NCBI GenBank assembly: GCA_012295275.1
Contig: CM022672.1
Span: 25,405,930-25,443,429 of the forward strand
From: Chrysomallon squamiferum
Taxonomy: Eukaryota; Mollusca; Gastropoda; Neomphalida; Peltospiridae
Direction: 5' to 3'
DNA length: 37,500 nt
The translations under genes and the position numbers were made by a program. Below, in pieces: positions 1 through 13,067 of this stretch (its first letter is position 1; the number at the start of each line of letters is the position of its first letter). Below the pieces are notes generated by a model. That model worked only from the letters and a program-made list of their open reading frames with translations. It searched no databases and was not told the origin of the DNA.

Positions 1-423
1 TACTTTAGTTTTGGTCTTTGCCACCTGGACCCTAATCAAGACATCTCAAACACTCTGTTTCTTAGAAGGCTTCAAGTTCAGTACATAACAACAACTACAA
101 CAACAAACAACAACAACAACAACAACAAAAACAGCAAGAAGAAGAAGAAGAAGAAGAAGACTGCAATCAATAAAAATAATAATGGCTAACAACAAAGAAT
201 AAAAAACAAAATAAAAATAAGCGTGCAGTAAGAACAATTTAATATTAACATTAAGAATAAAACAAATGCCCCACTTTGTTGAAAAAGGTAAGCACTGTTG
301 TATTTTCAGATAAAAGAGAAAACAAATATTAATACTAAGAATAAAACAAATGTTGAAAAATGTAAGAACTGTTATATTTAAAAGGTAAGCACTGTTATAT
401 TTAAAAGAGAAAACAACATTCAC

Positions 424-508
424 CACTGTGTAATTGCTGTACTGTTCCAGATTCACTGTCTCATTCAGATGAAGAATGACGTACGGTGTTTTGTTACTAC
501 GGCAACCA
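424..508 (-). CDS. Prominin-like exon 16: extracellular loop 2 (boundaries approximate)
   Basis: The exon reads [20 protein letters not shown] then EQYSNYTV, like the prominin-1 stretch DCKKNRGTYGTLHLQNSF, with two sequons (NET, NYT). The acceptor CTGAAG gives the right phase but sits in a direct repeat. The donor could be at 423 or 426; both keep phase 0. Nothing further downstream is recognisable in 1-423. Confidence 0.68.
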
Positions 509-1684
509 CTTCAGATGAAGAATGACATGCATGTTAGTATGTACATTAATAAGTAGTAGATTTTAAGGACATATGTTAGTAAGATGGTTAAGTACGTAAG
601 GAAGTATGTAAGTAAGAATTAAAGGGTGCAATAAAATCCACTTTAAATCAGTAAATAATAAGTAAAGTAAAGAAGCAAACAAATTATGAAGTAAGTGCAT
701 TCACATGTAAGTAAGTATGTAAAAAAACACCTATAAATACACAAATAAAAAGAAATGGTAAATAGGTAAAATAGAAGGAAGTAAATTTCAGTAAGTAAAG
801 AAGCATGTAAGCATATTGGTAAATAGGTAAATACATTTCTTGCATTGGTGATGATAATAATTATAATGAGATATTAATTGCTACTATAAAATGGATTAGC
901 AGCAAAAGACTGTTTATACATACACCTTCTCATAAACAGTATATAGCATGGCTCTGATAGACTAACAACATCTGTTTGGAATAAGAAGCTGCCATATTTG
1001 TTAATGAAAATAATATATAAAATACATATTTTGAAGGTAATACTTTTTTCATTATATTGATAAAAGTTTGTTATTTTCATTAGGAAATAGCTTTTACTTG
1101 TACAAAGTTATAACTTAGTCAAGAGGAGATTTTAATTTTAATTTTATTTAATTTTTCTAAATTTTTTATTTTGCTACATTTCTTCCTTTTCACGACAGTA
1201 AAGATATGAAAAGGTAAATGTTTGGCTTGCCAATATTTAACAAATTTTGTAAAATGTTCAAGCAATCATCACAAAATCTGCAGCAGAGAGGTATAAAACA
1301 TCAGAACAATGATAACAGTATTATATCATCTTACAGTAACAATTCATTATTAACAAATGCTGCTCTCTCTCACACAGGATGAAGTCATCATATGTAAGAA
1401 TAGCAAATGTTTTTTGGTCCATTTACTTGCACACTGAAAGAGATGTATACGTACACGAGTAGGTCGTACAAGGTTATATGCACCGAGCTGTCATTTAGCA
1501 GGATCTTACCAATGCTAAAGTGTGGAATTCCATTTTTGTTTATGAATTGCTAAATAAATAAATAATAATGCATTTTTTTTTTTATAAAACAGAAATAGCT
1601 ATTGCTACTACAACTGCTACTATTATTACGTTTACTACCAATGCTGTTGCTGCTACTACTACTATTCTGTTTCTACTTTTCTCT

Positions 1685-1727
<43 letters not shown>

Positions 1728-2942
1728 GCTTCTACAACTACTGCTGTTACCTTTCTCTTAATGCTACCACTACTACTATTTATGTTGCCGCTATTACTAT
1801 TTTGTTTCTCTTACTACTAGTACTACTACAACTATTACTCCTACTACTACTAGTACTAGTACTACAACTACAACAACAACTACTACTACTACTACTACTA
1901 CTACTAATACTCTTCCTCCTCTTCCTCCTACTACTACTACTACTTCTACTACTACTGCTACTACTACTACTACTACTACCACTACAACAACTACTACTAC
2001 TACACTACTACTACTACTCCTCCTCTTCCTCCTACTACTACTACTACTTCTACTACTACTGCTACTACTACTACTGCTACTACTGCTACCACTGCTACTT
2101 ACATTTTGAAAGATATCCAGGTTTAACACAGGTTCGCACACTTTCTGCAAAGATCCTGCTGTTATGTATGTCAGTACAGTCATCATCATGAATGGAGGTC
2201 CAATTAAAAACATAGCAATAACCAGACTGAGAAAAAAAAAAAAAATAAATTAATATTTATAAACTGAGAAAAAAAAAAAAAAAAAAAAAAACTGAGAAAA
2301 AATTTTTTTTTTTTTTTAATATAAAATAATAATAATAATAATAATAAATAATAATAATAATAGCACTAAACATAATTAAATGAAAATGTTGCATAGAAAC
2401 AAAAATATTCACCCCATTAAAAACAATGAGGAAAAAACTGCCATAAAAGAATAACATCAGTAAAAATAAAATAAAATAAAATAAAATAAATAAAACATAT
2501 ACAGAAATATAAGATAATAATAATAACAATAACAATAACTATAACTATAACAATAACAATAAGTAAATAAAAAACTGCACAAATACCCCCAAAACCATCA
2601 AAAAGTGTTCACCTTAGTGATATATAACCAGCAGGTTTTGAGAAACTGTTTCTTTTTTTGACTGAAATGTTTTCATTTATAGCTAAGCATCCAAAGAAAA
2701 CGCCAACAAACACACCAGCAGCCAGCACAATGAACGCGTATGTCACGCCTTCACTACTGTACTGCCTGAAATAACGAAAATGTCACATTACTTACTTACA
2801 ACAAGATAAATACAGAGAGTATTGCATGGGTAGCATAAAAAATTACAGACAGAGAGATGCTCACACTAACATTTTAGAAGAAGGAAATTTTGCTGTTACT
2901 CAGCATAATGTATTATAATTTCATTGTTATTATTATTATTAT

Positions 2943-2987
<45 letters not shown>

Positions 2988-3112
2988 CAGTAGTTATACT
3001 ACTAGTAGTGTTGCTGTTATAATTTGATTTACTATTATAATTATTCTTATCATTACTATTATTAATAGACCTTTATTATTGTTGTTATTGTCATTGTTAT
3101 TATTATTATTAT

Positions 3113-3157
<45 letters not shown>

Positions 3158-3510
3158 CAGCAGTAGTTATACTACTAGTAGTGTTGCTGTTATAATTTGA
3201 TTTACTATTATAATTATTCTTATCATTACTATTATTAATAGACCTTTATTATTGTTGTTATTGTTATTGTTATTATTATTTGTATTAGTACTAGTGGTTG
3301 TAGTAGTAGTGTTGCCATTATAGTTTTATTTGGTATTGTTATTATTAATATTATTATTATTATTATTATTGCTATTATTATTATTATTATTGTTATTGTT
3401 ATTATTATTATTACTGTTATTGTTATTACTATTATTTCATCATCATCATCATCATTATTATTATTATTACTACTATTATTATTATTGCTGTTATTGTTAT
3501 TACTATTATT

Positions 3511-3576
<66 letters not shown>

Positions 3577-4403
3577 CTGGGGTGAGAGGTAGAAACACTG
3601 AAGAGTAAAAAGCTGTTAATTAAAATATTTATGAATATGTACTGAACAACCCAAATCCAATTCTATTAGTTACTACTACTACTATTGCTACAACTACTGC
3701 TACAGCAACTGCAGATACTACACCTAGTACTGGGACAATGCTAATATTCTATTACTACTTCTTCTACATATACTAATACATCTGAAATTATGACTATTAC
3801 TACTGCAAGTACTGCTACTACTATTACTGCTATTACTTCCACTGCTAACAGTACTACTACTACTAATTACTACTATTATTTCCACTACTAATACTACTAT
3901 TATTACTACTACTACTGCTGGTGGTCTTTTTTTTTTTTTTTTTTCATACACATTGGTGTACAAACAGTTTTGGACAACTGTTTTTATCAAAACATCAATA
4001 ACATTCTTCAAACATAACCTCAAAATTCTTTATTTATTTTAATTTGACCACGTCTGTTACTTTGAAAATTAATTTTTAAATTTCACACAAGAAAATAAAA
4101 ATTCAGTTTGGACCTGATAACTGTAAGAAGTTTTATACTTACCTATAGTCATCAACATCTTTAATTATTCGAAAAATTCTTTTGCTTCTATTTTTGGCTG
4201 CTTCTACATCAAAAGTCTACATATTTTTCCATGTAAATATTTATAAGAAAGAAAAAACAACAGCATTTGGTAAATTTTAATATTATTATTATTATTATAA
4301 ATTCAAGGCATATTTTATTACTAAGATAAATAAAACAAAAAATAAACAGATAAATAAATAAGAAAGTAACTTAGTAAAGTAAATTTAATATTAAAAATTA
4401 ATG

Positions 4404-4459
<56 letters not shown>

Positions 4460-4868
4460 CAATAATTATAATAATAATATTAACAATAATAATAATAAGG
4501 TCTTTTAGAAAATGTTTAAAACAATTCAGTTAATGACAGAGAGTAATTAATATAACTACCAAGTTTAAATTATCAATATTCTTCTTGGCTATATCATAAA
4601 CTTTCTTAGAATAGTCAGACACCAATGTTGATGCTTCTGTAATATAAAACTTTATTTTTAATACACAAAATCCACTTGTTTCTTTCAAAATATTATTTTT
4701 TTCTTCTAGTCACTACTACTTTTGCTTGTATGACTATTACTATTACTGGTTGTACTAGTACAGCCTACACTACTTCTACTACAGCTGCTAGAACAACCAT
4801 TACTACAAGTGCTACTATAATTACTAATACTACTACTAGATTTATTTTGACTATAATTACTACTGCAG

Positions 4869-4928
<60 letters not shown>

Positions 4929-4955
4929 CATAATAATAATAATAATCATAATCAA

Positions 4956-4989
<34 letters not shown>

Positions 4990-5368
4990 GTGATAATAAT
5001 AATAATATTAATGGCAATTATTATTATTATTGTTATTACTAAATATGGTATTAGTAGCAGCAGTAGTAACAATTAGATTAGAAGTAATAACTAGTATTAC
5101 TGTTATTAAAAAGAGAAGCTTAGTTAAGACAAAACATACGATTTTTGATAGCTGAATTAACTTCTTCAAGATGTCTGGGTAGTTCATCAAATCTTTTCAG
5201 CATCTGAAATTTATTTAATTATTAAAGTCAAACACACAAAGACATACATAAAGGTAACCACATGTATAAATACACCTGCACATACAAACACACACACATA
5301 CTGACATATACATACATACGTCAATACATGCATACATTCATACATATAAGTAAACATACATTCTCAGA

Positions 5369-5409
<41 letters not shown>

Positions 5410-5571
5410 GAACATATGTGTATGTATATGTTTTTTTATAAGTGTGTAAATGCATGTGTTTTGCACATCAAACAGACATATGCATAAACACGCACATTTA
5501 CACATACATACATCAACACACACATACATCAACACACACACACACACTTGCACACACTTACACACACACAT

Positions 5572-5617
<46 letters not shown>

Positions 5618-6134
5618 TGCCACTCAAAGTATTATGTCTGCCAATATATCACATCACTTACTTTCAGAACCTCTGCAGCCAAATTTAACTCAGATATCTC
5701 CTTTGTTCCTTTTGTCAGTTCTGTAAAATCTGGCATCTGAAATATTTACCATATCATTTGATTAAATACTGCATTTTCACTCATCACTTTTAAGTAGTTT
5801 ATATATATATTGAATGAATATTAAGTACATTAACAATTAAAGATGTCCACTTTTAGTTAGGTAACTACTCTGTATTCTCTGATCTATTTTATAATAGTTG
5901 CTGTTGATGTTGTTGTTGTTTTTATTGTTACTGATGTTGTTTTGTTTTTGTAGAGAATTTTTAAAATAGCTTTTTTTATTATTGTTATTGTGGTGTTATT
6001 ATTATTGCTGCTGATGCTGTTTTGTTTTTATATTGAATTTTTAAATAATGTTTGTTAGTGTTGTTGTTGGTTTTATTATAATTATTATTGTTGTTATTTT
6101 TTTTTCTCCAGTGTATTTTAAATGGCCTTTATTA

Positions 6135-6211
<77 letters not shown>

Positions 6212-6281
6212 TCTTATTCTTCTTCTTCTTATTATTATTATCATTATTATGAATATTATTATTATGAACATGATTATCATG

Positions 6282-6315
<34 letters not shown>

Positions 6316-6814
6316 TTATATCAAAGTTTCAGCCTGCACCTTCTAGCAAAAAACCCACCTAAAAACTATGAAGAACAATTGTGTTGTAAATGTAATTACA
6401 GTTAATTTAAACCACACCTGGGTTTGTTGTTTGTTGGAATTATCAAACGTGGTCTTCCCGAGCTGTTCGCACACTTGGGGAGAGCAGTCCTTGTCACAGG
6501 ATTTGGCACTTTCCATAATCTTGTTATTGATATCTTGAATTGCCACAGTAACATCATCACTCTCACTCTTCATTGCTTTAGCTTTTGCAGTGATAGTGGA
6601 CATTATCTCTGGAATTAATCTTGTAACTGTTTGCAAGAAGAAAAAAAAAAAAAAAAAATAAGAAAAGAGAGAGAGAGAGAGAGAGATTAAAAGAATGAAA
6701 TACAAATAACTAGATCATTGAAAAATATATGTAAACATTCATGCAGAGATAGACAAATATACACAGATGCTAGACACACAATTGCACACACACATACACA
6801 GATGGAGAGACAAA

Positions 6815-6853
<39 letters not shown>

Positions 6854-9741
6854 ATATAAAAATGTCATGTAGATGAAAATAATTAAATAGAGTGATAATG
6901 ACAGACAGACAGACAGACAGACACAGGGAGAGAGAAAGAGAGAGAGAGAGAGTTGAAAAAGAGAAATAAGAACTTACTATTGTCTATTTCTGTGACTGCA
7001 TTGACAATGTCATCAAATTTCAAAATTGTTTTCATTTTTTTGGATATAGTTTGTGTCACATCTGATAAAACAAAATTGTTATAATCAACTGTTAGATTTC
7101 TCTGTATAACATCCTCCTTTGTCAGTCAGCATAAAATACAAAATCTATACCAAGTGTGTGCTCAGGTTAATGCTTATTGAACTGGTTGGTTCAGAAAATC
7201 ACCTTCCCAGTAATAATTGGTTTATCAAACACTTAGGCACGTACTGCCCTGTGTTTGATAAAAATGTGATATGTCTTTTCATGTCATGTCATTATTTGAA
7301 GAGATTTTGTTACAGCATGAAATAATTTTAATTGGTCAAATGGTTTTTGATATAGAGACACCACCAGAGTTGGAGAAAATGGACTGTTGATGTTTGTATA
7401 AACGACTTGTAACTTTGCTTCATATTATCATATTACAGTTTTTAAACAAAAGCAAATATTCTAATAGGAGAGAAAGCTCAAAACTGAAAACTAATGTAAA
7501 TGTGATTAAACTTGACCTTGTCAGTGCCAAAATATACACTCTTTAAAAAAAAAATAATATATATTATTATTATTTTCTTAATATGTCTACTGACAATGTT
7601 ATAGTTAAAACTACTAAATGTGTGTGTGTTTTGTTTGTCTGTAATAATTTGTCCATGTGTATGTTTATGTCTTTGTATTTGTGTTTATGTCTGTATATAT
7701 ATATATGTATGTCTGTGTTTGAATACATGTCAAATATAAAATGTAACTGATAAATAAATTAATAAGAACTAAATAAATGTAAAATTAAAACTATAAATAC
7801 TGAATGCAATCAGTGAATATATAAATAAACAGTAAACATAAACAACTAAAAAATGTAAACACAATGAAAAATGAATGCAATCATTGAATGCTAAATACAA
7901 ACAGTAACACTAAAAGTAAACACTAAATGCAAATAATTAGTAAATATTAAACATACACAGTGAACAATAAATGTAAATAATTAGTAAACACTAAACATAC
8001 ACAGTGAACAATAAATGTAAACAATTAGTAAACACTAAATGTTAAGAATTAGTAAATACTAAACATACACATTGAACAATAAATATACAATTAGTAAATA
8101 CTAAATGTAAAGAATTAGTAAATACTAAACATACACAGTGATCACTAAATGTAAATAATTAGTAAATACTAAACATACACATTGAACAATAAATATACAA
8201 TTAGTAAATACTAAATGTAAAGAATTAGTAAATACTAAACATACACAGTAATCACTAAATGTAAATAATTAGTAAACACTAAACATACACTTAAATGTAA
8301 ACAATTAGTAAACACTGAATGTAAACAATAGTAAACACTTAATATAAACAATTAGTAAACTCGAAAAACAAGCAATTACTGTTCACATCCTGTATAAGTG
8401 ACTTGAAAACAAGGTTAAACATGTCTTTTATAATGTACCAGATATGCTGAAAACAACAGCAACATCAAAACCATGGACATTAATGTTAATAACAATACAA
8501 TATTACTGACTGCAACATACTACATCCCCTACAACACCAAATACTACTATCACTGCTAGTATTACTACTACTGCAACTATTCTACTACTTCTATTGCCTC
8601 AACCTCTTCTACTACAACTACTACCACCATCATAACTACTACTAGTTACTATTAATTAATACCACCACAGTAGCTTGTTCTTCTTCTATAGTTACTACTA
8701 TTACTGCCACAACTACCACAATCACTACTACTAAAACTGCTACTGCTGCTGTTACTAATATTTATTCCACCACTACTGCTACTACAACTACTTCTATTAC
8801 TTTTACTACTACTACAAGTACTACTATCAATTAATACTGCCTTTGCAGTGTCTTCTTTTACTCCAGTTACCAATACCACTACTTCTGTTACTATTGCCAG
8901 TACTATTACAATACTTTCTGCTACTACTCTATCATTTCCACCAAATACTATCTTGGAAAGGAACATTAAAATTAACACCCACGCACACACTCACACACAC
9001 TCACACACACACACACACACACACAACACACACACACAGAAATATAGACAAATATATAATTTATTCTTATCTCACCTTTGTAAGGATTTCCAAGAAGGTC
9101 TTAGCATCATGAAGGCTGTCTATGCATCCTTTATCAGCTTGATCAATTGCCTGAGTAAGAAGAATATTTGCTTTCCTAATATACACAGCGCTAACTCTGA
9201 AAAGAAATAGAAAAATATTACAGAATATAGAAGATAAGGTGTGGGCAATGCTGTCTGAATAATATCAGAATATGAGAGCAGACAAATTATTTTAACGCCT
9301 TTGGCTGGAGTTACAGCCTTTATTGACTCCTTCAGCTTCAGTATGGTGCACATCGTAGAACTTCTACTAGAAGTATTACGCTCATATTGCATAGCCAAGT
9401 CCACTACATCAACACACATATGTTTTTCTATGGACATCATCCGCTTCTTCTTCTAAGCACTGTCCTTTGCACTCACTTTCTTACGATCCATGGTCAGAAA
9501 AAAAGAAATTTGGGAAAATACTGCACGAAACGCGAACACAACACAACAGATATACTTCCACGGCCAGGTAACCACGCGAAGTAAAAGAGACGCGGGATGC
9601 TGGCCGGATGTTGTTGTTTGTTGCGCCAACAAGCGTGCTCGTAACTCGGATTTTGGCTCGCAACTCAAGGCAAATATCGACTAAGCGACTGTTCGTAACT
9701 CGGAAAACTCGTAAGTTAGCACTCGTAAGTCGAGGTACAAC

Positions 9742-9796
<55 letters not shown>

Positions 9797-10174
9797 TGTG
9801 GATGTCCCTGTGTGTGTATATATAAAGAAAAAAAATGATAATAATGAAGGCAATAAGAATTATATACTCACATAAACAAGATGCAACATATAATCGTTGT
9901 AAATATCAGGCACTCGTTTGTTTTTGCAACCTTTTTTTGAATAAAATAAAATGAAATAAACTAACCAACTAACCAACTAACTAACTAACTAAATAAATAA
10001 ATAAAGTAAGTAAGTTCTTAATATAATATTATTTTTGAATATATAATTAATCTGTGATTAATGTTTACACAAAATTAACATTATTTTTAAAAAACAAATA
10101 TATATATATATATCATGTTAGAGTGATATTTATATATAAATTATAACAATATGTGACAATTTGATGTAATCTGC

Positions 10175-10232
<58 letters not shown>

Positions 10233-11044
10233 TGTATATATATACACACTGAACAAAATACGAAACTTCCGCTAACTTTTCTTGAACATAACTTGATGAA
10301 AACAAAAACCGGTACGAACACCGAGGGAGAAATTTTGACCAAGCGTGGTCCACTTAAAAACGGGTACGACTTCCTCTAAAACTGACCACAGCAAGGCATC
10401 GCAGGCGCAAAGAAATGACGAAAGTGTTGATTTCTGCCCGTGCAGTGTTGTTCCATTCCTGAATGAGCGCTTCGCGAAGTTCGCTGTATTTTAACGGGTG
10501 GGTTGGGGCGACGCCTCGGTCATCTCTCCAGACTATCCGAGACGTGCTTGGCGAGATGGGGACTTTTAGCGGGCCAGTGTCATCAATGAAACCAGTGTCA
10601 TTCGTCCTAAGAAAATGTGCGGTGTCTTCAGCTGTATAGAGAGGTGGGCATTATCATGCTGAAAAATCGAAATGTTGGCGTTGTCATTGAACCCCTGAAT
10701 GACGTGATAAGCGAGAATGTCATTGCGGTAACATTGAGCATTTTAATTGCCATCAGTGACGTGAACGATAACCACGGGCAATGGCTGCCCCACCCCCCTC
10801 TTTCAAGAACACAAAGGTCAGCGAACCGTTCATTTCTCTCCTGCGGTAGATGCGCACCCTGCCAACACCCCGTTGTAAAGATAAATCTGGATTCATCGAT
10901 AAAAATAATCGATAAAATTCATGAATCCTGATCATACAGCTCAAGGCTAATATCACCTATATAATTTCATTACACAGTAAATACTTTAACACAACAAATA
11001 GTATATGTACAAAAATTTTTTTTTTTGTTCAGTATATATATATA

Positions 11045-11079
<35 letters not shown>

Positions 11080-12968
11080 ATTTATATCTACAACTTTTCT
11101 AATTTCTATTGCTTACTATTATAACTATTACTATTTCTATCACAAACATTTTGATACGAGCGATAAAAGACACACGAGAACTATTGCTACCATTGCTATT
11201 GACAACTGTTACTTTCAGGAACACCACCAGAATTACACAAACACAGACATACTCATAAACAAACATATTAGTGATACGAGCAATAAAAGACACACGAGAA
11301 CACACACACATACACACATTCAGACACACTGACACTTATACACACTCAGACACAATGACACACACAAACACAGCACACTCATACGTCCTAACACTTATAC
11401 ACCCACACTCATACACACTGACACGTACACACACACTCATACACACTGACACTCTCACAGACACACTCATGACACTTACACACAAACACACACACACTCA
11501 TACACACACTGACACACACACTTAACACTGACACACAAACACACACACACCCATACATACTACACTGACACAACCACTCATACACACAAACACACACACA
11601 CACACTCATACACACTAACACTGACACACACTCAACATACACACACACACACAAACACACACTGACACTTACACTTACACACAACCATACACACTGACAC
11701 TTACACACAATCAAACACACTCATACAACTAACACTGATGTGGATGATACCTTTATATTTTTTTTCCTGTTGCAGTACCAGCAGCAGAGGGCAAAACAGC
11801 CACAGACTGGGAAAATCACAATATACAAACCTCCGATGACTACGATGACTAAAAATCCAGAGGCATTCTTCAGCGTCTGTGAAAATTAAACTTCAGCAAA
11901 TCAGTAACTACGTATGGGGGGTATGTATAGGTGGTGTATGCTATTTTATGAACATGATGTTTTTCAGGTGTATATATACATAAGTGTTTATTTCCGTACA
12001 TACATTTATGTATTTAGGCATGCGTATTCTGTTGTCTAATGTACATCTGATTTTACAAACATTTCACAAACATGACATTTGAAAACGTACGTATGTAAAC
12101 ATGTATATGTATATATGTATGTACATCAATATGTGTGTGTGTTTATATATGTATGTTTGTATGTATATGTATGTATATGTTTAAGGATGTGTAATATATA
12201 TATATATATATATATAGGGTATATATGCGGGGAGTATATATGTGTCCATACATACATGTGTGTGTGTGTGTGTAATTTCTTTGCCTGTTAAGTCTAAGAA
12301 AAGAAACATGCCTATGCTTACAATTAACACATATGGCTCCTAATGAGACTGATAATATAACGTTTATGGAACTATTAATACAAAGCTAAAGGGACAAACA
12401 GAGTAATACTCACTTTTTGGCTGTCTTTTTTTATATTCAGTGTCCCATTAATTGCCTTCTTCAAAAGAGCTGAATATAGATTATTATCGTTATTTTGTGT
12501 CATATATTATTACATCACATTACGTAATATTTTAATTTTCTTTATGTTGTATCATATTGTATATCTTATTTTATTTATGATTTGTGTGTTTTTGAATATT
12601 GTCTGTCTTATGTACATCTGATTAGACAATACTCGGAACGCACTGGCGCAGGAGGACAAAGACCAGTCACGACAATTAATGTATGTATGTATGTAAATGT
12701 ATGTATGTATGTATGTATGTATGTATGTATGTATGTATGTATGTATGTATGTATGTATGCATATGCATATGTGAACATAAGTAAATACATTCGTATGTCA
12801 GATTATAATTATATTGTATCATACATTATTAATGCTATTATATCTCGAATTACAGAATATCCTTCCATGGCCAGTTATAAAATATATATCAAATCATATC
12901 ATGTCAAGCCAAATTATATATATTTTTTGTTAATAAAAGCTTAGTTTGTGTGGCAAATAAAACCAATA

Positions 12969-13011
<43 letters not shown>

Positions 13012-13019
13012 TAAAATAA

Positions 13020-13067
<48 letters not shown>

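Noticed and set aside
874-1080. Minus-strand ORF with a possible acceptor and GTGTATG donor (about 905-985) as an extra prominin exon
   Set aside because: The phase does not fit between exons 15 and 16, the sequence lacks prominin resemblance, and exons 15 and 16 already join in frame.
1245-1310. Possible exon after CTGCTGCAG on the minus strand (reading [12 protein letters not shown])
   Set aside because: It would start in the wrong phase, has no good donor and breaks the exon 15-16 join.
1568-2213. Long ORFs on both strands rich in Leu, Tyr, Ser or Val
   Set aside because: They are translations of the ACT/CTA triplet array and read through in every frame; only 2103-2226 on the minus strand is a real exon.
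3330-3608. Poly-Leu, His, Tyr and Ile ORF
   Set aside because: Pure microsatellite translation with no splice signals or family resemblance.
5338-5740. Cys-Val and Thr-His ORFs around the CA arrays
   Set aside because: Dinucleotide repeat artefacts; the only coding part is 5662-5736 on the minus strand.
9453-9684. Short ORFs on both strands at the Tigger 5' end
   Set aside because: They are shadows of the transposon 5' UTR and TIR apart from the [12 protein letters not shown] start, which is itself broken by a stop.
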